DNA from: DATMGU01 sp035555315
GTDB taxonomy: Bacteria; Pseudomonadota; Alphaproteobacteria; ATCC43930; CGMCC-115725
Length of the DNA: 64,000 nt
NCBI GenBank assembly: GCA_035555315.1
Contig: DATMGU010000047.1
Coordinates: 1 to 64,000, forward strand
Direction: 5' to 3'
In this document: positions 1 through 9,000 of the stretch, one piece after another
Position numbering within the stretch: position 1 is the stretch's first letter
How the letters are laid out: the number at the start of each line of letters is the position of its first letter
Program-made: the position numbers and the translations under genes
The notes under the pieces: generated by a model
Database searches by the model: none
What the model saw: only the letters and a program-made list of their open reading frames with translations
Told to the model about the DNA's origin: nothing

Positions 1-639
1 CTGGGCAAGACCGGCGCCTTCACCGAGACCACACCCTATCAGCCGAATTCGCCCTATTCGGCTTCCAAGGCGTCATCGGATCATCTGGTCCGCGCCTGGC
101 ACGCGACCTACGGCCTGCCGGTCGTGCTCAGCAATTGTTCGAACAATTACGGTCCGTACCATTTCCCGGAGAAGCTGATCCCGCTGATCGTCCTGAAGGC
201 GCTGAAGGGCGAGACGCTGCCGGTCTATGGCCGTGGCGATCAGGTGCGCGACTGGCTTTACGTCGAGGACCATGCCCGCGCGCTGTGGATTGTGCTGACC
301 CGTGGGCGGATCGGCGAGAGCTATAATATCGGCGGCGGCAGCGAGCGGACGAACCTGCAGGTCGTCGAGGCAATCTGCGACCGGCTCGACGCGATGCGGC
401 CGGCCGAACGCTCCTATCGCCAGTTGATCGGCTTCGTCACCGATCGGCCGGGGCATGACCAGCGCTATGCCATGGACACGCGCAAGATCGAGGCGGAGCT
501 GGGCTGGCGGCCGGCCGAGAGTTTCGACAGCGGCCTCGACAAGACGATCCGCTGGTATCTCGACAACGAGGCGTGGTGGCGGGCGATCCAGAGCTATGAC
601 GGCGATCGGCTCGGCGTTGGCGGACTAGGAGTCGCGTGA
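1..639 (+). CDS. rmlB: dTDP-glucose 4,6-dehydratase, C-terminal part (5' end outside window)
   Basis: This is the second step of dTDP-L-rhamnose synthesis, an NAD-dependent extended SDR enzyme of the cytoplasm. The frame is open from base 1, so about 140 N-terminal residues (including the Rossmann glycine motif) lie outside the window. Visible are the catalytic YSASK (Tyr and Lys of YxxxK), the conserved NCSNNYGPYHFPEKLIPL block, the VRDWLYVEDHARA segment and the RPGHDQRYAMD motif typical of RmlB. The stop overlaps the rmlA start (TGATG), so the two are translated together. The 16-bp palindrome at the NCSNN codons is a by-product of coding. Identification is secure; only the N-terminus is unseen. 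Confidence 0.95.
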   Translation: MGKTGAFTETTPYQPNSPYSASKASSDHLVRAWHATYGLPVVLSNCSNNYGPYHFPEKLIPLIVLKALKGETLPVYGRGDQVRDWLYVEDHARALWIVLTRGRIGESYNIGGGSERTNLQVVEAICDRLDAMRPAERSYRQLIGFVTDRPGHDQRYAMDTRKIEAELGWRPAESFDSGLDKTIRWYLDNEAWWRAIQSYDGDRLGVGGLGVA

Positions 640-1514
640 TGAAGGGTATTCTGCTGGCCGGCGGATCGGGCACGAGGCTTTATCCGTTGACCCGCGCGGT
701 CAGCAAGCAGCTGTTGCCGATCTATGACAAGCCGATGGTGTATTACCCGCTCTCCACCCTGATGCTGGCCGGCATCCGGGACATCCTGGTGATCACCACG
801 CCGACCGATCAGGTGCAGTTCCAGACGCTGTTGGGCGATGGAACGCAATGGGGCATCAACCTCAGCTACGCGGTGCAGCCGCGCCCGGAAGGATTGGCCC
901 AGGCCTTCCTGATCGGCCGCGACTTTGTCGGCGACGACCGGGTGGCGCTCGTTCTGGGCGACAACATTTTTCACGGCGAGGGGCTGATCGGGACGCTGCG
1001 CCGGGCGGTCGCCCGGCCCGAGGGGGCGACCGTGTTCGGCTATTGGGTGCGCGATCCCGAACGCTATGGCGTGGTCGAATTCGATGCCGCCGGGAACGCC
1101 CTGTCGATCGAGGAAAAGCCGATCAAGCCGCGCTCGTCCTGGGCGGTCACCGGCCTCTATTTCTTCGACAACACGGTGCTGGACCTGGCGCGCCTGGTGA
1201 CCCCCTCCGCCCGTGGCGAATTGGAGATCACCGACCTTATCAACGCCTATCTGTCGGCCGGCCGCCTATCGGTCGAACGCTTTGGCCGCGGCTTCGCCTG
1301 GCTCGACACCGGCACCCATACCTCGCTGCTCGACGCCTCGGCCTTCGTGCGGACGGTCGAGGAGCGGCAGGGGCTCAAGGTCGCCTGCATCGAGGAGGTC
1401 GCCTATCTCTGCGGCTTCATCGACGAAGCCCAGTTGAGGGCGCTGGCCGAGCCCTTGATCAAATCCGGCTATGGCCAATACCTGTTGAACTGCCTCGACC
1501 GCTCGCGGCCCTAG
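639..1514 (+). CDS. rmlA: glucose-1-phosphate thymidylyltransferase
   Basis: RmlA makes dTDP-glucose from glucose-1-phosphate and dTTP, the first step of dTDP-rhamnose synthesis. The 291-residue length is normal for the family. The N-terminal nucleotidyltransferase motif GGSGTRLYPLT, then KQLLPIYDKPMVYYPLS, LGDNIFHGEG, and the later IEEKP and GFAWLDTGTH blocks are all present. I chose the ATG at 639 because it overlaps the rmlB stop (TGATG); a GTG three bases upstream is in frame but less likely. The gene ends tail to tail against the minus-strand gene at 1515 with no spacer. With rmlB it is the edge of a rhamnose cassette whose rmlC and rmlD are not in the window. Confidence 0.96.
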   Translation: MKGILLAGGSGTRLYPLTRAVSKQLLPIYDKPMVYYPLSTLMLAGIRDILVITTPTDQVQFQTLLGDGTQWGINLSYAVQPRPEGLAQAFLIGRDFVGDDRVALVLGDNIFHGEGLIGTLRRAVARPEGATVFGYWVRDPERYGVVEFDAAGNALSIEEKPIKPRSSWAVTGLYFFDNTVLDLARLVTPSARGELEITDLINAYLSAGRLSVERFGRGFAWLDTGTHTSLLDASAFVRTVEERQGLKVACIEEVAYLCGFIDEAQLRALAEPLIKSGYGQYLLNCLDRSRP

Positions 1515-1787
1515 CTATTCCGTCGCCGCCATGGGCGCGCGGGGGGCCAGCCCGCGCGAGACCAGGCAGCGGTTGATCGCGTCGTCGCGGTGCTGCTGCG
1601 ACACCAGGTCATGATCGGGAAACTGCTTTTGGGCGTCGGCGACGCATTTATCGTCGCCTTTCCACCGGGCGAAGGCGCCTTGCTGCGGGCCGCCGGCATG
1701 CGCGGGGAAGCCGAGCAACGCGGTACCGCAGAAGCCCAACGCCACCAAAAAGATCGCTCGTTTTGCTATCGATCTCATCTCGTCCAT
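1515..1787 (-). CDS. small exported protein of unknown function
   Basis: This 90-residue protein has an N-terminal Sec-type signal: a basic start (RSIAKR), a hydrophobic core (AIFLVALGFCGTALLGF) and a PAHAGG cleavage region near residue 31. The mature part is short and hydrophilic with two cysteines (at KCVAD and NRCLVS) that could form a disulfide. Residues around DHDLVSQQHRDDAINRCL suggest a small helical periplasmic domain. I do not recognise the family. Its stop abuts the rmlA stop (convergent genes). Met4 is an alternative start. Confidence 0.6.
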   Translation of the reverse strand: MDEMRSIAKRAIFLVALGFCGTALLGFPAHAGGPQQGAFARWKGDDKCVADAQKQFPDHDLVSQQHRDDAINRCLVSRGLAPRAPMAATE

Positions 1788-1807
1788 CCAATCGTTCTCA
1801 TGGCCGC

Positions 1808-2116
1808 CTAATCCACCACCTCACCCAACACCAGCCGCCGCTTGGCGATCAGCGGTGCCAAGGCATCCCGCACCGTCGCCATCCGGGGCGTGCCGCGATG
1901 CGCGTTCACGGCGGCGAGGTCGGCGTAGAGCTCGGTTACCATGAAACGGCCCAGGACCGGTTTGTCATCCTCGCCGCACACACGCAACACTTCAAAGCGC
2001 AGACAACCAGGCTCGGTCTCGACCGTCGCCGCCGCATGCTCCCTAATCAACCGCTCGAACGCCGCTTCGTTGCCCGGTGTGGTCTCGAAATCGACTGAAA
2101 TCCCGATTTTCGGCAT
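1808..2116 (-). CDS. antibiotic biosynthesis monooxygenase (ABM/YgiN-like) domain protein
   Basis: This is a single-domain 102-residue protein of the dimeric alpha-beta-barrel (ABM) superfamily. The typical order is visible: an initial strand (IGISVDFETTPGNEAAFERL), the helix, then ETEPGCLRFEVLR, the hallmark of the family, followed by a FMVTELYADLAAVNAHRGTP-type segment and a terminal strand. Members act as quinol monooxygenases or heme-degrading or aldehyde-modifying enzymes without a bound cofactor; the substrate cannot be told from sequence. It is transcribed alone, divergent from the penicillin-binding protein gene. Confidence 0.8.
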   Translation of the reverse strand: MPKIGISVDFETTPGNEAAFERLIREHAAATVETEPGCLRFEVLRVCGEDDKPVLGRFMVTELYADLAAVNAHRGTPRMATVRDALAPLIAKRRLVLGEVVD

Positions 2117-2204
2117 GCTGGCTCCTGTTTAACGATCGCTCATCTTTAATCCCCATTATTAACCGGGGCGGATGGACACGGCTATCTAGGTTGATCCGCA
2201 TGGG

Positions 2205-4820
2205 ATGATTATCAAGCCTGTCGGGACGGCCTGCGGTTTGCTATCTTGCAACTGGGAGTTGGTCGGTGCCGCTCCCTCCCCGGAGTTTGTTTTTTTGCGC
2301 ATTTTGGCATGGGTTGTCGCGATTATTGGCGTCGCCGGGCTGGCCCTTGCCGCCGGCCTCTTCGCGGTTTTCACCCACTTCGATCATGACCTGCCGGGCT
2401 ATCGGCAATTGGCCAGCTATCGCTCGCCCGGGCTCACGCGGATCTATACGGCGGATGGCCGTTTGCTGGCCGAGCAGGGGGCGGAACGGCGCATCTTCGT
2501 GCCGATCGCCGCCATCCCCAAGCGCATCGTCGATGCGTTCCTAGCGGCGGAAGACCGGGAGTTCTACAGCCATCAGGGCGTCGATCCGCTGGCGGTGCTG
2601 CGCGCGACGGTGCTGAATGCGGTGCATTGGGGCAGCCATCGGCGGCCGATGGGGGCATCGACGATCACCCAGCAGGTCACCAAGAACCTGCTGTTGACCA
2701 ACGAGCTCTCTTACGAGCGCAAGGTCAAGGAAGCGATCCTCGCCTGGCGCATCGAGCATTATTTGTCCAAGGCGCGGATCCTCGAACTCTATCTGAATCA
2801 GATCTATATGGGGGCCGGTACCTATGGCGTCGCCATGGCCGCCCAGGCGTATTTCGACAAGCCGCTCGATCAGGTGACGCTCGCCGAGGCGGCCTTCCTG
2901 GCGGCGCTGCCCAAGGCGCCGAACACCTATAACCCGCTGAAGAACCCGGAATTGGCGGTGGCCCGCCGCGATTGGGTGCTGCGCGGCATGGTCGCGGCCG
3001 GCTCGATCAGCGAGGGCGAGGCGCGTGACGCGCTGGCCCAAAGCATCGTGCTGCATCCCCGCCCGCCCGCCGGCGTCGCGGGTGGGGAGTATTTCGCCGA
3101 CGAGGTCCGGCGCGTCCTGCTGGCCAAATTCGGCGAGCAACGTGTCCTCACCGAAGGATTGACCGTCCGCACCACCCTCGACCCGGAGTTGCAGGCGGCG
3201 GCGCAAAAGGCGTTGCGCGACGGGCTGGTGACCTATGATCGCCGGCATGGCTGGCGCGGGCCGATCGGCACCCTGCCGACGGGCCCGTTCTTTTTCCCCA
3301 ACCTCTCGGCGATGGAGCCGCCGCCGGGTGCCGAAGGCTGGACGCTGGCCGCTGTCGTGGACACGGATGCCGGCGGGGCCACCTTGGCGCTGCGCGAGGG
3401 CGGGCGGGGGTATTTGCCGCTCGACGAGCTGCGCTGGGCGCGGCGTGCCGGGTCAGGCAATGGGCCGCTCAACACGCTGGGCCCACCGGTGCGCGCCGTG
3501 CGTGACGTCGTGCGGCCCGGCGACATCATCCTGGTCGAGCCGCTGGCGTCCGGCCCGCCGCTGGGCAACGGGCGGCGTCTGTTCGGCCTGCGTCAGGTGC
3601 CGCTGGTGAACGGCGCGCTGGTGGCGCTCGATCAGCAGACCGGCCGCGTGCTGGCGCTGGCCGGTGGGTTGAGCTACCAGCTCAGCCAGTTCGACCGGGC
3701 GACCCAGGCGAAGCGGCAGCCCGGCTCGTCGATCAAGCCGTTCGTCTATCTGGCGGGGTTGGAACGGGGGCTGACCCCGGCGACGCTGCTGAAGGACCTG
3801 CCCGTCTCGATCGACCAGGGTCCCGGCCTGCCGCGCTGGACGCCCAACAACTTCACCGGCAAGCCCGGCGGCATCCTGCCGCTGCGTATCGGTATCGAGC
3901 AATCGCGCAACCTGATGACGGTCAATCTGGCGCAGACCATCGGGTTGCAGCCGATCGCGACCGAGGTCGAGGCGTTCGGCGTGATGGACAAGATGCCGCC
4001 CTATTACTCGATGGTGCTGGGTGCCGGCGAGACCACCTTGCTTCGGCTGACCGCCGCCTATGCCGGTCTGGCGACGGGCGGACGGCAGGTGATGCCGACC
4101 GTGATCGATCGGGTGCAAACCGCCGATGGCCGGAATTTCTACACGGCGGATACGCGGTCCTGTCCCGGCTGCCGGGTGGGCCTGTTCAACAATCAGCCGA
4201 TGCCCGTGCCGGTCGATGGCCGGCGGCAATTGGCGGATGCCCGGTCGGTGTATCAGCTCACCTCGATGCTGCAGGGGGTGATCGAGCGGGGGACGGCGCG
4301 TGCCGCCGGTGTCGAGGGTCAGGTCATCGCCGCGAAGACCGGGACCACGGATGATTTCGTCGATGCCTGGATCGTCGGCTACACCGCGTCGATCACGGTC
4401 GGCGTCTTCGTGGGCTTCGATACGCCGGCCAGCCTCGGTACGAACGAGACCGGCGGCGTGGTCGCGGCGCCGATCTTTCACGATTTCATGACGGTCGCGA
4501 TGCGCGGCAAGCCCGGCCGGCCGTTCCCGGTACCGGAGGGTTTGCATTTCGTCGCGGTCAACCGCCTGACGGGGGAGCTCTCCGCATCGGGATCACCCAA
4601 CAGCCTGCTCGACGTGTTTCGTCGGGGCACCGAGCCGACTCGGATGGAGAAGCCGCCCGAGCCGCCCCCGTCGGAGATGCTGGGGCCCGACGCCCCGCCG
4701 CCTGATGTATCATCCGGCGCGACATCAGGCTCCGCGCCCAGCGCGCCGTTCGTCGACAATCTGCCGCCTCCGGTGCCGGCCATTTTGCAGGACATCTCGG
4801 TGACCTCCCCTAAAGGTTGA
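2205..4820 (+). CDS. mrcA: penicillin-binding protein 1A, bifunctional transglycosylase/transpeptidase
   Basis: This class A PBP polymerises and cross-links peptidoglycan in the periplasm. It has an N-terminal membrane anchor (residues about 30-55), then a GT51 transglycosylase domain with EDREFYSHQGVD and GASTITQQVTKNLLL, an OB-like insert, and a transpeptidase domain with SSIK (SxxK nucleophile), SRN (SxN) and AKTGTTDD (KTG). The tail is Pro-rich. The listed ATG gives 871 aa with about 30 residues before the anchor. A TTG at 2295, nine bases after GGAG, starts right at the anchor (LRILAWVVAI) and may be the true start. It stands alone, facing away from the ABM gene. Confidence 0.95.
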   Translation: MIIKPVGTACGLLSCNWELVGAAPSPEFVFLRILAWVVAIIGVAGLALAAGLFAVFTHFDHDLPGYRQLASYRSPGLTRIYTADGRLLAEQGAERRIFVPIAAIPKRIVDAFLAAEDREFYSHQGVDPLAVLRATVLNAVHWGSHRRPMGASTITQQVTKNLLLTNELSYERKVKEAILAWRIEHYLSKARILELYLNQIYMGAGTYGVAMAAQAYFDKPLDQVTLAEAAFLAALPKAPNTYNPLKNPELAVARRDWVLRGMVAAGSISEGEARDALAQSIVLHPRPPAGVAGGEYFADEVRRVLLAKFGEQRVLTEGLTVRTTLDPELQAAAQKALRDGLVTYDRRHGWRGPIGTLPTGPFFFPNLSAMEPPPGAEGWTLAAVVDTDAGGATLALREGGRGYLPLDELRWARRAGSGNGPLNTLGPPVRAVRDVVRPGDIILVEPLASGPPLGNGRRLFGLRQVPLVNGALVALDQQTGRVLALAGGLSYQLSQFDRATQAKRQPGSSIKPFVYLAGLERGLTPATLLKDLPVSIDQGPGLPRWTPNNFTGKPGGILPLRIGIEQSRNLMTVNLAQTIGLQPIATEVEAFGVMDKMPPYYSMVLGAGETTLLRLTAAYAGLATGGRQVMPTVIDRVQTADGRNFYTADTRSCPGCRVGLFNNQPMPVPVDGRRQLADARSVYQLTSMLQGVIERGTARAAGVEGQVIAAKTGTTDDFVDAWIVGYTASITVGVFVGFDTPASLGTNETGGVVAAPIFHDFMTVAMRGKPGRPFPVPEGLHFVAVNRLTGELSASGSPNSLLDVFRRGTEPTRMEKPPEPPPSEMLGPDAPPPDVSSGATSGSAPSAPFVDNLPPPVPAILQDISVTSPKG

Positions 4821-4981
4821 ATTTAGTTTAAATTTCTATAAGCTGAACTAGCATCGCGATGAGGGGGCTGCGGCTTCATCGCGACGTATAGTGCTCGAAA
4901 GAATCTTATGGTCGGACGTCTAGATGACGATGACCATCGCGGCGGTTTACCTTGCGGACCGGCGCCTGTTGGGGGAGCGCG

Positions 4982-5422
4982 ATGAGCTTAAGACTTGTTG
5001 GTTTTTGCACCGCGATACTGCTGGTTTTCATCATGGGCATCTTTGTGACGGTGGGGGTGGGCAGCCCATCCGCTGACGATCAGCAACTCGCCGGCCCGGT
5101 CTGCGTCGCGGATGGCAATACCGTCAGGTTCGATGCCGGTGACAGCGGTCGGTGTTCCCGCGGCGTCATGGTAAGCGTCGCAGGCTTGGTGACCCCGGAC
5201 ATCCGCACCTCCGAAGGCAAGCGGGCCGCCGCGGCATTGGGCCGTCTGGTTGGCGGGCGCCCGATCATCTGCAGCGCCGTGCAGACCACCTCGAAGCCGA
5301 GCATCGAAGCACGCTGCAGCAACGCGGCGGGCCAGGACATCACCCAGGCGATGGCTCAGCAAGGATGGCAGACGGTGCATAAGGGTTTGCTGGCATCCCT
5401 GGTCGACATTTTTCATTTTTAG
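4982..5422 (+). CDS. membrane-anchored or secreted staphylococcal-nuclease-fold protein, probably non-catalytic
   Basis: The 146-residue product begins with a strong hydrophobic segment (LVGFCTAILLVFIMGIFVTVGVG), either a signal peptide or an anchor. The rest follows an SNase-like outline: VADGNTVRF (usually DGDT), VMVSVAGLVTPDIRT (usually RLxGIDAPE), AAAALGRLVGGRPI, and a final AMAQQGW. The arginine and glutamate usually found in the RL..APE segment are not there, so nuclease activity is doubtful. Four cysteines (CVAD, RCSR, ICSA, RCSN) may form two disulfides. The start at 4982 follows GGGGGAG; an upstream ATG at 4952 is less likely. A strong terminator follows. Confidence 0.65.
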   Translation: MSLRLVGFCTAILLVFIMGIFVTVGVGSPSADDQQLAGPVCVADGNTVRFDAGDSGRCSRGVMVSVAGLVTPDIRTSEGKRAAAALGRLVGGRPIICSAVQTTSKPSIEARCSNAAGQDITQAMAQQGWQTVHKGLLASLVDIFHF

Positions 5423-5448
5423 CCGACAACCGGCGGGCTTGTAGAAAC

Positions 5449-5486
5449 AAAAACGGACACCGGTTCAATCGCCGGTGTCCGTTTTT
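5449..5486. terminator. bidirectional rho-independent terminator
   Basis: A perfect inverted repeat has arms at 5449-5463 and 5472-5486 around an 8-base loop. The stem is ten GC-rich pairs (CGGACACCGG with its complement) flanked by five A on the left and five T on the right, so it has a T-run when read from either strand. It lies between the SNase-fold gene (plus) and the 3' end of the cellulose operon (minus) and should stop both. Confidence 0.92.
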
Positions 5487-5540
5487 ACTTTTGGCTGAGC
5501 CTTAGGAGGCCAAGCTCGTCTTGAACGTCCCCGTCGCGGA

Positions 5541-6035
5541 TTACTCCGCCAGGAGGCCGTAGACGAATTCGATAGCGTGGCTGCCGGCGGTGGTGGCCGC
5601 CGAGCGTCGGGCCTTGAACGCCATGTCGCCGCTTTGGCTGTTGAGCCACTCGGTATAGACACCCTCCAGCACCGGAACCACCCAGTCGGCGGTCGCAGCG
5701 ACGCCGGCGGAAATATGCGGATAAGCGATATGGACGATCGTGAGCAGCTTCTCGCCCTCACGGATCTCCATCACGCCCCAATCCATGCTCGCCCAGATGT
5801 CGTTGATGACCGCCTGCAACTCGTCGAGCGTCGAGCAGGCGGGCAGCGGTGTCGCCTTGGCCATGCGAATGCCGACACGACGCAGCAACATGACAAGATC
5901 GGATAGATCGATCTGAGTCTCAAGCTCGGTGACGAGGCTGCCGATGAAGCCGCGCCACTGCCGGGAGGCGTGCTGCTCGGCGAATACACGAAGGCTGGCG
6001 GCGGTATCCACGACCGGATCCCTCTCAAGCGTCAT
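5541..6035 (-). CDS. bcsD: cellulose synthase subunit D
   Basis: BcsD (AcsD) is a small periplasmic protein that, in Komagataeibacter, forms a ring-like octamer guiding crystalline cellulose assembly after export. The 164 residues match the family's length and have no signal peptide, as expected. Family-like segments include WRGFIGSLVTELETQ near residue 28, the DLVMLLRRVGIRMA stretch and the C-terminal SHAIEFVYGLL. It is the last gene of the operon, 58 bp after bcsC, and is followed by the terminator at 5449-5486. BcsD marks this as a type I cellulose operon. Confidence 0.9.
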   Translation of the reverse strand: MTLERDPVVDTAASLRVFAEQHASRQWRGFIGSLVTELETQIDLSDLVMLLRRVGIRMAKATPLPACSTLDELQAVINDIWASMDWGVMEIREGEKLLTIVHIAYPHISAGVAATADWVVPVLEGVYTEWLNSQSGDMAFKARRSAATTAGSHAIEFVYGLLAE

Positions 6036-6093
6036 TGGAGTATCCTTGGATGATACTTGGTTAACAGGTGGGGTGCATCAGTTTCGGGCAGGG

Positions 6094-9000
6094 TCAGCGA
6101 AGGGTGTCCGAATTGCTGGCCACACCGCTGCCCCAGGAGAACGCCCGGCGCAGGTACACCATCAGGGTGGTTTCCGAGTAATCGCGCGTATTGTCGAAGC
6201 TCGCCTTGCCGCCGACCACGGTTTTCGGATCGACCTGGTATTCGAGTTTAGCCGAGGCGCCGATCCCGAAGCCGGTCGACGAATGCGCCGCATAGGCCGT
6301 TTTTATGGTGCTATCCGTCGCCGCCGCGGCGACCAACTGCGCTTGCAGATTCGGATTGTTCGGGTAGTAGGCGACGCTCTTCTGGTTGAAGGTCTGGATG
6401 CCTGGCGACACAGTCACGTCATAGCTAAACCGGCCGGATTTGCCTTCGTACTCGATCGGGAAGGACAGGTTGGCGTAGTTCTGCGGGCTGAAATAGCCGC
6501 CTTGACCAAACGTGAAGTAACTGAGGTTCTTGTCGTAGTTCAGATAATTGAGGTTGACGCCGACCTTCAGACTATCCGTATCGGTCCGGTAGGGACGGAT
6601 GAAGGTGCCGACGTTTACCTCGACATTATTGTTGGTCGCGACATTTGTTCCGGTGATGTTGTAATAACCGCCGGTGCCATAGGCACCAAAATCCCCGTTA
6701 TCATAGGCAAGGCCGAGCTTCCCGCCATTCTTCACCACGGCGCCGAACACCTGCCCGTTTTGCCCGGGATCTCGCATCCCGGCATAAGACAACACGCTCT
6801 CAGTGACGGCGCGGCGCGACCCCTCGAGAATAAGACGGGTTTCCGGGTTGAAAATCGTCGGGGTAAAGCTGACCCCGCCGACGAGGTTCGATTTCGCAAA
6901 GCCGAGCGGCGTGGTGCCGACATCGACTGTCAACGGACCGATCGAATAGGCACCGTTGAGACCGACGCCCCAGTTCCGCGAATCTCCAGGTTGGGCCGGA
7001 TTGGTCAACAACGAGTTAGAGCCGATCCGTCGTAGCGTGTTTGTGTCATTCGCCGGAGTGCCGGATTCGATCATCTCGGGGCTGACAGTCACCCGAGCGG
7101 TGCCTCTGCCGAGCGGCGTCGATCCGATGACATTGGCGCCGAGACTGGTCAACTGGCCGAGACCGGCCTCGCCGTCGCGGCCGCGATAGACGAATTGTCC
7201 TTCAATCGTCGGGCTAGCCTGTGCCCGAAGTTCCTCGAGGCTGCGTTCGATGTCCCGGTCGAGTGACGAGCGCGGCGCTGGCGGGTTGTTGGCCGGTTGG
7301 GCGCCGAACACCTGGCTCGGCGCGTTGGCGGGGACCGGCTGGTAGGTATCCGTGCCGTAATAGGTCGGGTCCGGCGGGGTGCTCAGGTTGCGGGGTTGCG
7401 CCGTGACGCGGCGTCTTGGGGTCGGTGCCGCCGGATCATAGGGCGTGAGCGGGTAGGGGGCGTCGGCCACCTGCACGGCTCCCGCCGTCGCGGCGCCGCT
7501 GGCATCGGCGACTTGCGGTCCGGGGGCCGTCGGGATATCCGCGTCGTCCCGCGGCAGCTGAGCCACGTTGGCGCGGGGAGCGGTATCGGCCATCGCCTGC
7601 CGATCGGCGTGGTCGTCGTCATCAGGCAAGGCCGAGCGGGAATTGCTGGACGGGTTTTGCGTCGACCGGAAGGGGTTGGGCGGCAGCTGATTGCGAACGC
7701 CCGACTGTCCCGGCGCCATGCTGCCATCGGGATTCGGGTTCTGCTGACGGTTCAGATTCTGCGCGGTCTCCAGATCCCGGATCGCAGCCCGCGTATCGCC
7801 ATCGGACCGGGCGATCTGGGCCGATAGGTAATAGAGCTGCGGGTTGTTCGGGTAATAGGCGATGCCGTCGGTCAGGATCGTGCGCGCGGTCTTCAGATCC
7901 TTCACGTCGATCGCGGCGCCGATGGCGCCCCGGATCGCATCGATATCGCGCGGCGAGGTTTGCAGCACGGATTGATAGATCTGTAGCGCCTCGGCCGGCC
8001 GCTTGCCGGCCTGGTAGACCCGCGCCATGGACATCAGCAGTGTCTTGTCGTTCGACGAGGCGGAGAGTTGCGGCGCCAGCACGTCATAGGCGCCGGCATA
8101 ATCGCCGCGATCGGTCAGCGCGTTGGCCCGCTGGGCCACCATGCCGACTTTGACCTGTTCCAATGCGCTGCGGTCGGCGGGACTCAGGGTCGGATCGCGG
8201 TCGAGCTGGCGGATATAGGCCTGCGCCTCGGCCTGCTGCCCGGTTTTCGACAGCACCTTCAGGTATTCGATGCTTTGCGACGCGCTGACCCGCTGCCGGC
8301 CGCTGCCCATGCCGTTGCGGACCGTCTGCAGCGCCGCGGCATTATCGCCGATATCGGCGAAGGCCGCGGCGACCAGGCTGGTCTTCTCGGCCGATTGCGG
8401 GGGGGCCGCCGCCAATTGGCCGAGCATCGCCCGGGCCTCCGGCTGGCGTCCCGCATCGGCCAGTGCCACCGCCTGGCGGATCGCCTGCTTGGTGACCAGC
8501 TGATCACGCAGCTTTTTCACGTCGGCGTTACGCTTGTTGGCCGGAATGCGGTCCAACAGGGCGAGCGCATCGGAAGGGCGATCCTGTTCGCTGGCGAAGA
8601 TCGCCTGCGCCTCCGCCGCATCGGGCGCCGGATTGGCATCGAGCGCCGCCATCATCGAGCGCGCCTGATCGGTTTCGCCCTGCCGGGCCAGGAAGCGCGC
8701 GAAATCCAGCCGCAGCCAGGGGCTGTTCGGATCGGCGACCAGGGCGCGTTGATAGGCGGTCATCGCGGCGAGATCGTTATGCGCCGCCTCGGCCGCCTTG
8801 GCCTCCGCGCGCGACAATTCCGCCTTGCTCTTGTCCAGGCCGGCGGAGACCCGCGCCCGGTCATCGGGGTTCATCCGCTCGGCCAGCTGCATCGCCTCGT
8901 TCGCCCGGTTCTGCCGGACGAGGGCGTTGTACAGGCCGACGGCTGCGTCGGTGTCGTTCGGCTTCTGCGCCAGAATCGCCCGGTATTGCGTCTCGGCGGC

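Noticed and set aside
139..154. 16-bp perfect palindrome in rmlB around GTTCGAAC
   Set aside because: It is produced by codons for the conserved NCSNN motif of RmlB and stands alone, unlike the prophage palindrome family.
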